From the NCBI RefSeq assembly GCF_005298175.1, contig NZ_SZYH01000001.1, forward strand, positions 2,108,001 through 2,172,000: a stretch of 64,000 bases of DNA. Direction: 5' to 3'. Under the pieces are notes generated by a model. It was not told where the DNA came from and made no database searches. It worked only from the letters and a program-made list of their open reading frames with translations. Every line of letters begins with the position of its first letter. The first letter of the stretch is position 1. The translations under genes and the position numbers were made by a program. This stretch comes from Marinobacter panjinensis. Its GTDB lineage: Bacteria; Pseudomonadota; Gammaproteobacteria; Pseudomonadales; Oleiphilaceae. This document shows, piece after piece, positions 16,859-26,563 of this stretch.

Positions 16859-18883
16859 CTATGCGTCCCGCGGTGGTTCTGCCTGAAACCCTTCAGCAGG
16901 CAACCTGTCACGCCCCCAACTCTGGTGAACGCGATCAATCACCCGCGCAAGTTCTTCCTCGCCTACTGCTGCAGGTTCGCCACGCTCCAGCGGGTCGTAA
17001 TGGAAGATGTACAGGCGGGACGCAAACTGTTCGAAAGGCAGTGACGCCTCACCGAAGCGCTCGCCCTTGGTGGCCGTGCTCACCTGCACATCGCCACCCC
17101 AGTGCTGACCGCTGTCATTGTTGGGGTTGTAAAAATACACCCGCATCACACCTTCCGGATCCAGGTTTGCCCGCAGGATGGTGATGGCATGCCAACCGAT
17201 GAAGCGTGCAGCACTGTCGGTGACCGCCACGCCCGCAGGTTGCGGGTGCACCAGCGGCTGATTGCCATTGTAATCCGGGTGGTAGCTGGCATAGAAATGC
17301 CTAAGAAAGCCGTCCAGATCCTTCAGCTTACCGGTCGCGACGTCGACGTTGATACTGAAGCCGCGCCCGGCAGACCAGCCGTGAAACTCCGGGTTCACCC
17401 ACCGGTGGGGGTCACCCTCCCGACCGATGCATAAACGGCCCATTTCGGCGTAAATGCGGTCCAGATGAGGCACCACCACCAGTGAGACCGGATCGAGATC
17501 CAGGGTCACCGCGGAGGCAACGCCTCCCTGGCTGTCCGCAGATGATACCGGCGTGCCCTCAAAATGCATGATGATTTCATTATCCCGGGCCGCCCAGGTG
17601 ACCATCTGCAACAGATAATCCGGATCATTATAGGCCCACATGGACAGCGCCCGGGCGGACTGGCAGGTGGGGTTATTCCCCTGCCCGACGCCCAGGGGCT
17701 GACCCAGCATGTTCAGAACGCCCTGTATCAGCCAGGCTTTTGGCTGGGGCTGATAGCCGTAGGCCAGCTCGAGACGGTGCCGGGCTTCCGGGCATAAGGA
17801 CAGCGTTGTCTGCCGCCAGAGTGCCGGCTCGACCGGGGGCTGGTAAAGGATGCCCCGTTCCAGCATCAGTGAAAGGCCATAGAGCCCCTGCGCGGTTTCC
17901 GGGAAGACGCCCTCGCGAATCAGGGTCAGCACCAGATTGCGATAATGCAGGAGGCAGTCCCGCCCGGTCATGGAGAGCCCCAGCGATTCAGCAATCAGCG
18001 AATCCTGGTTCTCCAGGATGAACCGCATGAAGGTGGCGTGGTAAGGCGAAACCAGCCCGGTATCGTGCATGGAGCGGGCGAAGCCGGTCGCCTCGCCCTG
18101 CAGGGCGCTGGAATCCATGTGGCTCAGGCGCTCTTCGTACGTCGCAATGCCGGGATCTTCGCGACAGGCCTGTGTCGGACCGTAAAGACTCGAAATCAGA
18201 CGTTCCGCGCCCTGCCCGGCACTGCCCATATCCACATTCGGATCAGCGCGGCAAACGGCAATCTGGGTGATCATCTGGCGAACATTGTTCACCTGGATAG
18301 GTCGCTGCTGCAGGATGCGCCAGATTTCATCAATCAGGCGATCAATCACATGCTCGTAACCGATTCTGGTGGCGACATGCTGCACGACGGAGCGACTGAT
18401 CTGCGCCAGCTTGCCCTGTTCACGCTCAGCCTCGCCGCCTTCTCCAAACAGAAGCTGCAGGTTAATGGCGAGCACCTGGGTCAGGTAATGGTGCGCCTGT
18501 TCCGCCGACATGGACTCATGCAAGTAGTCACCCATGGCCACTGCAAGCAGACGCAGCTCGCTCATTGCCTCCACGAGAACTGTGTCAGTCTGGGGGCTCT
18601 GGAGGGAATAGGTAGTAAGCTGGGGCTGCAGAAGGGCCGGCTCCGCCCAATCTGTCCCCAGAAAAACGCCGGCCTTTTCAAGCCGCTCTGCGCGGTCCTG
18701 AATGGCCTGGCAACCATCCGGCTGTAACAGCACCCGGCGAACAATGTCGAATAACGGGGGCAACTTGCCGGCCTTGGCGAAGCTACGGCTCTCATCGAGA
18801 GCCGTGATCGCATCGTCCAGTCGTTGCACCAGTTTATCGAAGTTAACGACGGGCGCCGGGCTTCCGGCATCGGAATTGCGCAA
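16859..18883 (-). CDS. Large uncharacterised protein with papain-like catalytic pattern
   Basis: 674 aa. A TTG start at 18883 is supported by GAGGA 6 nt upstream; the only earlier in-frame possibility is a poor ATT. The N-terminal 350 residues are helical and match nothing I know. The C-terminal half holds Gln401, Cys407 (GQGNNPTCQSAR), His565 (GWHAITIL) and Asn586 (YFYNPNND), the order and the Gln-x5-Cys spacing of papain-like cysteine peptidases and transglutaminases. There is no signal peptide. It lies 53 nt after the ATP-grasp gene and 32 nt before the ThDP enzyme gene. A peptidase, transpeptidase or amide-transfer role is a hypothesis from these residues only. Confidence 0.6.
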   Translation of the reverse strand: MRNSDAGSPAPVVNFDKLVQRLDDAITALDESRSFAKAGKLPPLFDIVRRVLLQPDGCQAIQDRAERLEKAGVFLGTDWAEPALLQPQLTTYSLQSPQTDTVLVEAMSELRLLAVAMGDYLHESMSAEQAHHYLTQVLAINLQLLFGEGGEAEREQGKLAQISRSVVQHVATRIGYEHVIDRLIDEIWRILQQRPIQVNNVRQMITQIAVCRADPNVDMGSAGQGAERLISSLYGPTQACREDPGIATYEERLSHMDSSALQGEATGFARSMHDTGLVSPYHATFMRFILENQDSLIAESLGLSMTGRDCLLHYRNLVLTLIREGVFPETAQGLYGLSLMLERGILYQPPVEPALWRQTTLSLCPEARHRLELAYGYQPQPKAWLIQGVLNMLGQPLGVGQGNNPTCQSARALSMWAYNDPDYLLQMVTWAARDNEIIMHFEGTPVSSADSQGGVASAVTLDLDPVSLVVVPHLDRIYAEMGRLCIGREGDPHRWVNPEFHGWSAGRGFSINVDVATGKLKDLDGFLRHFYASYHPDYNGNQPLVHPQPAGVAVTDSAARFIGWHAITILRANLDPEGVMRVYFYNPNNDSGQHWGGDVQVSTATKGERFGEASLPFEQFASRLYIFHYDPLERGEPAAVGEEELARVIDRVHQSWGRDRLPAEGFQAEPPRDA

Positions 18884-18936
18884 ACTGTTTTCCTCAGGGT
18901 CTGAACCAGACCCATTATCGTTAATTCCTTACGGAA

Positions 18937-20169
18937 TTATACATAGAAATCCAGTTCTTCCTGATGTTTCAGCAAATCTCTCATCACATAGGGGTCTTCG
19001 CCGAAGAAGTAGATCAGGCCCCAGTGCGTGCCGAAGGCGGTACGCTTGGTGACGGTTTCCTCCATGGGTGGGGTCAGTTCGTGAGACTCGAAATACTCGT
19101 GGTTCTCGGTCTCCTCCGGCATTTCCAGCTTGCTGACCACCCGGCGACGGGGATAAACACCGAAGCAGCCGGCATAGCCCTTGGCATCCACCACTTCTTT
19201 CGGAAAGAAGGCTTTGACCTCTTCTTCCGTGGTTTTCGGGTCGAAGGTCATGATCAATGCCTGATAGGCGTTGAAGCCATAGGCGCGCTCAAGCAGCTCG
19301 AAGACCTTGAAGCCCGGCGGCCGATAAGCCACTTCACCGAAGTACATGGTGCTGTCACTGGTCACAAAGTACTCGGGGTGGATAAAGCCGAATTCGATGT
19401 CGAAGGTCTTGATCAGCTTTTCAATTTCTCGGGTAATCTGCTCCCGGTAATGCTCCAGGTCTGGCGTGGCCGGCACGAAGACGGAGTAACCCAGGGTGAC
19501 GTATTCCGAAATGTTCAGGAATGCGATCTTGCCGTTATGGACCCAGGCCTCAACGGCGAATTCCCAACCGTCCAGGTGGGATTCCATCAACACCGGAAAC
19601 TCTTCCTCGGGGATGGTATCCACTTCGTCCGGGGTACGGATAACCCGGTGACCAAGACAGCCGGCCTTGTCGAAGGCCTTCAGGTGGATCGGGTCGTTGG
19701 GGTCACCATCCAGCTTCAGCAGCGTCTGGTTTACACGCTTGAGGAAACGGATAACGTCATCCTTGTCGTGAGCTTCTTCAAAGATGCCCACACGAATACC
19801 GCCCAACTGGGCGCGGCGCTTCATCAATGCCTTGTCCCGCAGCAACAGGGACTGGCCAAACAGTTTGGGCTGGTCCATCAATACCGAGTTGATGGCACCG
19901 GCCCACTCCACCGTTTCCTCGAACAGCGGGATCGCCACGTTCACGCCCATCTCTTTGAGGGTCTGGGCAATTTCAACAGAACGGTCGTTCAGGCGCTCGA
20001 AGTTCCAGGGAACATAAGGAATATCGTGTTCTTTGCAGTAGGCCTCGGCCCAATCAGGAGCCACTACGACATAACGGCGGTCAAACTTGTCCGCGGCCTC
20101 AATTGCGTTCAGGCTCCAGCCCAGGAGTGCAACATAACCTTTATTCGGATCGAACTTCTGCTCGCTCAT
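18937..20169 (-). CDS. ATP-grasp domain ligase
   Basis: 410 aa from ATG 20169, which has AGGAGA upstream; the longer frame to 20226 lacks a site. The layout is that of an ATP-grasp carboxylate-amine ligase: a Rossmann-like N-domain (YVALLGWSLNAIEAADKF), then the ATP-grasp fold with 'FPVLMESHLDGWEFAVEAWV' (split at about 205-225) and a metal-binding 'FGFIHPEYFV...YFGEVAYRPPG' region. Enzymes of this family join a carboxylate to an amine or thiol through an acyl-phosphate. It heads the operon with the papain-like protein and the ThDP enzyme. The substrate is unknown. Confidence 0.78.
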   Translation of the reverse strand: MSEQKFDPNKGYVALLGWSLNAIEAADKFDRRYVVVAPDWAEAYCKEHDIPYVPWNFERLNDRSVEIAQTLKEMGVNVAIPLFEETVEWAGAINSVLMDQPKLFGQSLLLRDKALMKRRAQLGGIRVGIFEEAHDKDDVIRFLKRVNQTLLKLDGDPNDPIHLKAFDKAGCLGHRVIRTPDEVDTIPEEEFPVLMESHLDGWEFAVEAWVHNGKIAFLNISEYVTLGYSVFVPATPDLEHYREQITREIEKLIKTFDIEFGFIHPEYFVTSDSTMYFGEVAYRPPGFKVFELLERAYGFNAYQALIMTFDPKTTEEEVKAFFPKEVVDAKGYAGCFGVYPRRRVVSKLEMPEETENHEYFESHELTPPMEETVTKRTAFGTHWGLIYFFGEDPYVMRDLLKHQEELDFYV

Positions 20170-20322
20170 AGGCGTTCTCCTATCGGGTGTGTATTTATAA
20201 CCTAACGATTTAGTTACAAATCGCAACCGGATCGGATACCTGAAACCAAATAAGCGCTGACAAAACGGGCGGTTAAGCCAGTGTTGCCAGCGCTTCTGTA
20301 GCTCTTAGATCAATTCGTAATA

Positions 20323-21804
20323 TCACCCCAATTTCAGGGTTGAGAGGGTTCGCTCCCGCACTTTGTTGAGCAATTGTTCATCATCGACCAGCGATTGGCC
20401 ATAAGAAGGCACCATCACTTTCATGCGTTCCTGCCACTCCGCTGTCTTGATGCGTTCCGGGAAACAGCGTTCGATCACATCGATCATGGCATGAACTGCC
20501 GTCGATGCCCCCGGAGAGGCACCCAGCAGGGCTGCAAGCGTGCCGTCCTTCGCCGCTACAATCTCGGTACCGAACTCCAGTTTGCCGCCGCCATCCGCGG
20601 ACTTCTTGATGATCTGGACCCGCTGACCGGCATCCTGAAGACGCCAGTCTTCTTCCTGTGCATCCGGAAAGTAGTTGCGCAAAGATTCCACGCGGTCACT
20701 GTGTGACTGGAAGACTTCACCAATCAGGTAGCGCGTCAGGTCCATATTGGTGCGGCTGACAGACAGCATGGGCCGAAGGTTGGTTGGACTGACCGAGCCG
20801 AACAGGTCAAACACCGAGCCTTTCTTGAGAAAACGTGTGGTAAAACCGGCGAAGGGGCCAAACAGCAGGGCCGGCTCACCGTTGATGATGCGGGTATCCA
20901 AATGCGGTACAGACATTGGAGGAGCGCCAATTGGCGCCTTGCCATACACCTTGGAATGGTGTTGCTCGACAATTTCCGGCTTCTGGCAAACCAGCCACTG
21001 ACCACTGACCGGGAAGCCGCCATAGCCTTTCGATTCGTCGATGTCGGACTTCTGCAGCATCGGCAGCGCTCCGCCGCCGGCACCCAGGAAGACGAATCCG
21101 GCCTCAAGCTTGGTCTGCTCGCCGGTTTTCTGGTTCTTGACCCTCACCTTCCAGCGGCCGTTATCGCGCTTGGCAAGGTAGTGAACCGGGCTACTGAGCA
21201 TCAGCTCGAAGTTCGGCGTGGATTCCAGGAACTTCACCATACTGCGGGTCAGTGAGCCGAAGTCCACATCCGAACCATGCTTGATCCGTGTGGCAGCCAC
21301 ACGTTGCATCGGGTCCCGGTTGTTCACCACCAGCGGCATCCACTCTTCCAGATCCAGCGGGGATTCCGTGTATTCCATTTCGCGGAACAGGTGGTGGGCG
21401 CTGAGTTTTTCGTAACGACGCTTGAGGAATTTCACCCCGTCTTCGCCCCAGACAAAACTCTGGTGTGGTGTGCGGTTGATGAAGGATTTGGGCTCCGGCA
21501 ATATGCCCTGCTCGACCATATGTGACCAGAATTGCAGCGAGACTTCGAACGAAGCGTTGATCTGCAGTGCGCGGTCGATCGTGACGTCGCCGTCTTCGGT
21601 TTCCGGAGTGTAATTGAGTTCACAATAACCGGCATGCCCGGTACCCGCGTTGTTCCATCCGTCGGTGCTTTCATGGGCCACGTGATCGAGACGCTCCACC
21701 ATGACGATGTCCAGGGAAGGATCAAGCTGCCTGAGCATCATGCCGAGGGTAGCGCTCATGACGCCCCCGCCGACCAGCACTACATCTGCCTGTCTAACGG
21801 CCAT
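20323..21804 (-). CDS. mqo: Malate:quinone oxidoreductase
   Basis: 493 aa. FAD-binding GxGxxG-type start (VLVGGGVMSATLG), then ESTDGWNNAGTGHAGYCELNYT, a hallmark of Mqo, and full family length with no gaps. It oxidises malate to oxaloacetate at the membrane and reduces quinone, replacing or supplementing NAD-malate dehydrogenase in the TCA cycle. ATG at 21804. It is a single gene: the ATP-grasp gene begins 153 nt downstream, across a gap carrying an imperfect inverted repeat (AAGCGCTG/CAGCGCTT, 20251-20295) that might terminate it. Divergent from the exchanger gene. Confidence 0.95.
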   Translation of the reverse strand: MAVRQADVVLVGGGVMSATLGMMLRQLDPSLDIVMVERLDHVAHESTDGWNNAGTGHAGYCELNYTPETEDGDVTIDRALQINASFEVSLQFWSHMVEQGILPEPKSFINRTPHQSFVWGEDGVKFLKRRYEKLSAHHLFREMEYTESPLDLEEWMPLVVNNRDPMQRVAATRIKHGSDVDFGSLTRSMVKFLESTPNFELMLSSPVHYLAKRDNGRWKVRVKNQKTGEQTKLEAGFVFLGAGGGALPMLQKSDIDESKGYGGFPVSGQWLVCQKPEIVEQHHSKVYGKAPIGAPPMSVPHLDTRIINGEPALLFGPFAGFTTRFLKKGSVFDLFGSVSPTNLRPMLSVSRTNMDLTRYLIGEVFQSHSDRVESLRNYFPDAQEEDWRLQDAGQRVQIIKKSADGGGKLEFGTEIVAAKDGTLAALLGASPGASTAVHAMIDVIERCFPERIKTAEWQERMKVMVPSYGQSLVDDEQLLNKVRERTLSTLKLG

Positions 21805-22043
21805 TGGTAATCACCCTAGCTGGTTTAAAGCCTGTAGCCCGTCCACGATCAGCAGAGGGGCCTTTGAAGTTGTGGCGCGATTATCCCGTTTTTCGAGCGG
21901 ATAATAAATTGCGATTATCAATCGAGGGCCAAACGTATAAAATGCGCCCGCCAGGCGCCCCTTGCATTCTCGCGCCTGAGGTTAACGATATCACCGCCAC
22001 TTTAGTCTCATACCGGGCGGGAAACTTCTTCAGGGTACCTTTT

Positions 22044-23015
22044 ATGCTAATGGCAATTGCAGCAATCATCGCAGGCCTGGTTCTTCTGGTCTGGAGTGCT
22101 GACCGTTTTATCGAGGGCGCAGCAGCCACGGCCAAGCACCTGGGCATGCCATCATTGCTCATAGGCATGGTGATTATCGGATTCGGCACCTCTGCACCGG
22201 AACTGGCGGTGTCTGCCATGGCAGCACTGGACGGCAACCCCGGGCTGGCACTGGGCAATGCCTATGGTTCGAACATCACCAATATTGCCGTGATCGTCGG
22301 GCTTACTGCGGTGATCGCCCCGATCGCGGTGCATTCCCAGGTGGTCCGCAAAGAGTTGCCATTACTGCTGGTTCTGACAGCCATTGCCGGCTACCAGCTC
22401 ATTGATGGCGAACTGACACGGCTTGATGGCTGGGTCCTTCTGGCGGTGTTTGCAGTTGTCATGGGTTGGTCGATTTACCAGGGAATTCAGGGCAAAGACG
22501 ACTCATTGATAAGCGAGACCGAGTCAGAGCTGGTTGCCCATCCGATGCCGCTGAAGATCGCGGTCACCTGGCTGGTTGTTGGCCTGGTTCTGCTACTGGT
22601 CAGTTCTCGCATGCTGGTCTGGGGAGCGGTATTCATAGCCCAGAGCCTCGGCGTCAGCGACCTGATTATCGGACTGACCATTGTCGCTATAGGCACCTCA
22701 CTGCCGGAACTGGCATCTGCCCTGGCCGCAGTCAAGAAAAACGAGCACGACCTGATACTGGGCAATATTGTGGGCTCGGGTATTTTCAATACGCTGGCGG
22801 TGGTCGGACTGGCTGCGACCATCGAGCCGCTGGCTGTGGATATGGAAGTGCTCTACCGCGACTGGACATTGATGGCAGCCCTGACCATAGGCCTTCTGGT
22901 AATGAGCTTTGGCTTTGCCGGCAAGCCCCGGATCATCACCCGGCCCGAAGGCCTGCTACTTCTGATGGTGTACGTCGGCTACGCCGGCTATCTGGTGTCT
23001 ACGGTTATTCGCTGA
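22044..23015 (+). CDS. Calcium/sodium antiporter (YrbG/CaxA family)
   Basis: 323 aa from ATG 22044 (or 22050); the frame extends upstream to 21804 but that part is not membrane-like. About ten transmembrane helices in two inverted halves, each with the alpha-repeat signature: 'GFGTSAPELAVSAMAALDGNPGLALGNAYGSNITN' spanning residues 49-83 in the first half, and 'AIGTSLPELASALAAVKKNEHDLILGNIVGSGIFN' in the second. Both Gly-Thr-Ser-x-Pro-Glu and Gly-Asn-x-x-Gly-Ser motifs are intact, so Ca2+/Na+ exchange across the inner membrane is expected. It is divergent from mqo. Confidence 0.9.
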   Translation: MLMAIAAIIAGLVLLVWSADRFIEGAAATAKHLGMPSLLIGMVIIGFGTSAPELAVSAMAALDGNPGLALGNAYGSNITNIAVIVGLTAVIAPIAVHSQVVRKELPLLLVLTAIAGYQLIDGELTRLDGWVLLAVFAVVMGWSIYQGIQGKDDSLISETESELVAHPMPLKIAVTWLVVGLVLLLVSSRMLVWGAVFIAQSLGVSDLIIGLTIVAIGTSLPELASALAAVKKNEHDLILGNIVGSGIFNTLAVVGLAATIEPLAVDMEVLYRDWTLMAALTIGLLVMSFGFAGKPRIITRPEGLLLLMVYVGYAGYLVSTVIR

Positions 23016-23057
23016 CTGATGGCAAGCCAGAGTTAAATCCGGCCTGCCACCGGGACG

Positions 23058-23486
23058 CTAGTCCTGATTTTCCCGAAACACCATCGCCACCGAGTTCAGG
23101 CAGTAACGCTGCCCGGTGGGCGGTGGGCCATCGGGAAACACGTGCCCCAGATGACTGTCGCAACGCGGGCAGCGGATTTCCGTGCGGGTCATGCCCATGC
23201 TGCTGTCTTCAAGGTAACGTATGTGATCGGTGTCGAAGGGCTGGAAGAAGCTGGGCCAGCCGGTGCCCGAATCAAACTTGGAATCCGAGCTGAACAGGGG
23301 CAGCTCGCAAAGCCGGCAGTAATAAACGCCCGGGTTCTTGTTATCCAGCAATGTGCCACAAAAGGGCCTTTCTGTGCCGTGGTCCAGCAACACCCGGCGC
23401 TCTTCTTCGGACAGGCCCGCAGCCTTCTCATTAACCTGCTCCGGTGTCAGCGGAGTCAGGTCGTAACCTGCAGCAGAAACGCTCAT
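23058..23486 (-). CDS. msrB: Peptide-methionine (R)-S-oxide reductase
   Basis: 142 aa from ATG 23486, preceded by GAGGAGG; the earlier start at 23504 would overlap msrA further. Zinc site CxxC pairs (CRLC and CPRC), the core GTGWPSFF and the catalytic Cys in RYCLNSVAM near the C-terminus identify MsrB. It repairs R-methionine sulfoxide in oxidised proteins using thioredoxin. It follows msrA by 10 nt, so both epimers are handled by one transcript. No signal peptide, so cytoplasmic. Confidence 0.95.
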   Translation of the reverse strand: MSVSAAGYDLTPLTPEQVNEKAAGLSEEERRVLLDHGTERPFCGTLLDNKNPGVYYCRLCELPLFSSDSKFDSGTGWPSFFQPFDTDHIRYLEDSSMGMTRTEIRCPRCDSHLGHVFPDGPPPTGQRYCLNSVAMVFRENQD

Positions 23487-23496
23487 AGCAGCCTCC

Positions 23497-24144
23497 TCAG
23501 GCAATATCGTTGCCGGTATAACCGGCTTTCAGCCGATCACCGAATGTGTCCACAAGCTTTTCCATCTTTGGTGCTGCAACAGCCATGATGTATGGCTGAT
23601 AGGGATTTCGGGCCGCAAAGTTCTGGTGGTATTCCTCTGCAGGATAGAATGCTTCCAGTGGCTCCAGGCTGGTTACTACCGGATCATCGTAGATGCCAGC
23701 GGCATTCAGCTGACGGATGTAATCCTCAGCCACCCGTTTCTGATCCTCGGTTTCGTAGAAAATCGCGGAACGGTACTGGGTGCCGCGGTCATTACCCTGC
23801 CGATTGAGCTGAGTGGGATCGTGAGCCACAGACAAAAATACTTTGAGGATCTCCCCAAAGCTGACGGTTTTCGGGTCGTATCGCACATCAACCACTTCAG
23901 CGTGCCCGGTCTGGCCGCTGCATACTGCTTCGTAGTTCGCGGTATCCGCACTGCCGCCAGCATAGCCAGACTCGACGCCGGAAACACCATTTACCGCCAG
24001 GAAAACCGCCTCCACGCACCAGAAACAGCCCCCGCCAAGCACTACCCGTTGCTCGCTGGAATCCCCGGCGGGCAAATCGTGTTCCGGGTCCGGGAAGCGG
24101 CTTTTCGGTACATTCAGGCCCGGAATATTGCAGGATGTCGACAT
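23497..24144 (-). CDS. msrA: Peptide-methionine (S)-S-oxide reductase
   Basis: 215 aa. The active-site [12 protein letters not shown] places the catalytic Cys at residue 40; GYAGG, the catalytic Glu region and '[18 protein letters not shown]' are intact. The C-terminal resolving cysteines of E. coli MsrA are not obvious, so recycling may use a different cysteine. About 30 extra residues precede the catalytic core and show no signal peptide. First gene of the msrA-msrB operon. Confidence 0.95.
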   Translation of the reverse strand: MSTSCNIPGLNVPKSRFPDPEHDLPAGDSSEQRVVLGGGCFWCVEAVFLAVNGVSGVESGYAGGSADTANYEAVCSGQTGHAEVVDVRYDPKTVSFGEILKVFLSVAHDPTQLNRQGNDRGTQYRSAIFYETEDQKRVAEDYIRQLNAAGIYDDPVVTSLEPLEAFYPAEEYHQNFAARNPYQPYIMAVAAPKMEKLVDTFGDRLKAGYTGNDIA

Positions 24145-24239
24145 ATCAGCTTGTGCCTCTGAGTCATTACCGTTTATGCACTTACGTTCAGTCCAAGTGT
24201 GGCCTTACTGACCCGGTTTAGCCACCCCTGCAGTGCCGA

Positions 24240-25433
24240 TCAGAAAAACAGCAACCCTGCCAGGGCACTTCCGGGTGCCAGAATCCACACCGGTACCCTC
24301 CATATAGCCAGGCTTACCCAGGCAAGCAATACAAAGGCGACTGCACCAGAACTGTCTACGGCAGAAGTCCAGACCGGATCATAAAGGGCCGCCAGCAACA
24401 ATCCGACAACACCTGCATTCACGCCTGCGAGCGCTGCCCGGGCAAGCTCATGGCTGCGAATGTATGACCAAAGGGGAAGACCGGCAAATACCAGCAGGGT
24501 TCCTGGCAGAAAGACAGCAAAAACCGCCACCGCCGCACCGGCCCAGCCATTCTGGATACCCCCGAGAAAGGCGGAGAAAGAGAACAGCGGCCCCGGCATC
24601 GCCTGGGCAACCCCGTAACCGGCCAGGAAGGTGTCGGCCGGCATAGAACCGGATGCCACAAAGCCTTCCTGCAACCAGGGCAACACCACGTGTCCGCCAC
24701 CGAATACCAGGGCGCCGGCACGATACAGTTCTGCCCAGATCCAGCCCAGGGAGCCCGACGCCAGGGGCAAGAACGCCAGCACTAACAGCACCACAAACAC
24801 CGCGAAGAAAACCATTGGCCGGCGGGTTTGCACGGGTATGGTCAACGTTTCCGCAGACTGCGGCTGTGGCAGCTTCAGCGCTGCGCCCACAGCACCGGCG
24901 ACAAGCAGGGCCAGAATCTGCATCCAGGTTGCACCAACGGTCAGCAACCCGATCGCCACCAGCACAGCAATGGTTAACCGCGGGCTATCCGGGCACAGGT
25001 TGCGGCCCATCTGCCACACTGCCTGGGCGACAACCGCCACTACAAACAGTTTGAGGCCGGTAATCCAGCCCCCTTCGCCGGCATCCGGCCACAGACCAAG
25101 GCCGAGAGCAAACAGCGTCATCAGCAATGCCGATGGCAGCGTGAAGCCAAACCAGGCTGCGGCTGCGCCACTGTATCCTCGCTTCAGGAACCCAAGCGCC
25201 AGCCCTACCTGGCTGGATGCAGGGCCGGGCAATAACTGGCACAGTGCAACAACCTCACCATAGGCGGAATCCGACAACCACCGCCGGCGTTTTACGAATT
25301 CCTGGTGAAAGAACCCCAGGTGGGCGGTGGGGCCGCCGAACGATGTCAGGCCAAGCCGCAGAAACAGCAGGAATATGTGCCAGGCAGGTAACGCCCCGGC
25401 ATGGGCATCCTTTGAGCGGGCATCTCTGAACAT
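24240..25433 (-). CDS. chrA: Chromate efflux transporter
   Basis: 397 aa from ATG 25433 (MFRDARSKD), which gives the usual length; the frame extends 82 codons further upstream but that stretch is unlike the family. Two homologous CHR domains are present, the first with 'GLTSFGGPTAHLGFFHQEFV' and LLPGPASSQ, the second with 'LVFGGGHVVLPWLQEGFV' and AMPGPLFSFSAFLG. About ten hydrophobic helices. ChrA exports chromate, and some members transport sulfate analogues. No ChrB regulator is adjacent. It is divergent from the phosphoesterase gene. Confidence 0.9.
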   Translation of the reverse strand: MFRDARSKDAHAGALPAWHIFLLFLRLGLTSFGGPTAHLGFFHQEFVKRRRWLSDSAYGEVVALCQLLPGPASSQVGLALGFLKRGYSGAAAAWFGFTLPSALLMTLFALGLGLWPDAGEGGWITGLKLFVVAVVAQAVWQMGRNLCPDSPRLTIAVLVAIGLLTVGATWMQILALLVAGAVGAALKLPQPQSAETLTIPVQTRRPMVFFAVFVVLLVLAFLPLASGSLGWIWAELYRAGALVFGGGHVVLPWLQEGFVASGSMPADTFLAGYGVAQAMPGPLFSFSAFLGGIQNGWAGAAVAVFAVFLPGTLLVFAGLPLWSYIRSHELARAALAGVNAGVVGLLLAALYDPVWTSAVDSSGAVAFVLLAWVSLAIWRVPVWILAPGSALAGLLFF

Positions 25434-25578
25434 GGAACTCTCTGTCTGTGACAACGTTAGGTAAGAAGGATGAACATTATGACTTCCCTGTTGCATCACT
25501 CCCAGACCCAACCATAATGAAGGGGCGTGTTGACCGGATCGTGACAGGAAACGTTCACAACAACCAACAGGATCAGCA

Positions 25579-26553
25579 ATGACTGCCCGGGCCCATACAC
25601 CAAAAAATGAGGATGAACTGCTGGAGTATCGTTTGAGCCTCCGGCTTGGCCCGGTCCATGCTCGACAACGCCTTGGCATTGAACAGGAAGCAGAGTCAAA
25701 GGTGTTCGGGCCGGACCGGCATTCGTTTCACCTCGAGAATATCACCTCCGCCCCCCGATTTATCAGCACCTGCCTGAAACTGGCGGGGCTGTTCCGGCGG
25801 GGACAGGCCAACAGCCGCCGCCTGGACACGGTCCATAACAGCTTCCACATCAATGGTCTTCCGGACGCTTTTGAAGGTTACCGTATCCTGCAACTGACCG
25901 ACCTCCATGTGGATATGGACGAAGCCAACCTGCAGGCGGTTATCAACCGGATCCAGCCACTCGAATACGACCTTTGCGTACTGACCGGCGACTACCGGCG
26001 GCTGACCTGGGGGCCGATTGAAGATGCCATGGCGGGCATGGCAAAGCTACGGGACGCCATTCGGGGCAAGGCGTATGCTGTTTTGGGCAATCACGACAGT
26101 GTGCGCATGGTGCCCGGCCTGGAAGACATGGGGTATCACCTGTTGATGAACGAGCACGCCATACTGCAGCGAGGTGATGAGAAACTTTACCTGGCAGGCG
26201 TGGATGATGCCCATTTTTACAAGGTCCACAATCTTCACAAGGCCGGTGACGAAATTCCGGCAGGCGGCATCAGCCTGTTGCTCAGCCACACCCCTGAAAT
26301 CTGGCGGGAAGCCGCCCATGCCGGCTACGACGTTTTTCTCTGTGGCCATACCCATGGTGGGCAGATCTGCCTGCCGGGCGGGTTTCCGGTCACCCTGGAT
26401 GCCGATTGCCCACGGGAACTGGGTCGAGGGTACTGGCGCCGCAACGGCATGCAGGGGTATACCTCTCCGGGAACCGGCACCTCGGTGGTCAATGTGCGCC
26501 TGAACTGTCCGCCCGAGGTGACGTTGCATACGCTGACCAGCGGGCCGGGCTAG
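25579..26553 (+). CDS. Calcineurin-like metallophosphoesterase (YkuE/YaeI type)
   Basis: 324 aa. Metal-site motifs appear in order: TDLHVD (about 109), TGDYR (about 134), GNHDS (about 168), LLSHTPE (about 236) and GHTHGGQICLPG (about 258). The GHTHGGQ ending resembles the YkuE/YaeI (UDP-2,3-diacylglucosamine or lipid phosphoesterase-like) group. Unlike many members it has no N-terminal membrane helix; about 85 polar residues precede the domain. The second metal motif reads GDY rather than GDF/GDL. Convergent with the CarS-like gene, 10 nt apart. The substrate is unknown. Confidence 0.85.
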   Translation: MTARAHTPKNEDELLEYRLSLRLGPVHARQRLGIEQEAESKVFGPDRHSFHLENITSAPRFISTCLKLAGLFRRGQANSRRLDTVHNSFHINGLPDAFEGYRILQLTDLHVDMDEANLQAVINRIQPLEYDLCVLTGDYRRLTWGPIEDAMAGMAKLRDAIRGKAYAVLGNHDSVRMVPGLEDMGYHLLMNEHAILQRGDEKLYLAGVDDAHFYKVHNLHKAGDEIPAGGISLLLSHTPEIWREAAHAGYDVFLCGHTHGGQICLPGGFPVTLDADCPRELGRGYWRRNGMQGYTSPGTGTSVVNVRLNCPPEVTLHTLTSGPG

Positions 26554-26563
26554 CCTGACGTGG

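Noticed and set aside
15141-16886. Long plus-strand frame of 581 codons
   Set aside because: It is the antisense of the ThDP enzyme gene; His-rich, Val/Gly-rich composition with no recognisable domain.
18964-20205. Long plus-strand frame over the ATP-grasp gene
   Set aside because: Antisense shadow; the minus frame has clear ATP-grasp motifs and a ribosome site.
20251-20295. Terminator after mqo
   Set aside because: The AAGCGCTG/CAGCGCTT stem has a long loop and no T-tract; kept only as a remark.
21909-21941. Sigma-70 promoter for the exchanger gene
   Set aside because: Candidate -35 and -10 boxes are 15 or 21 nt apart with poor -35 matches.
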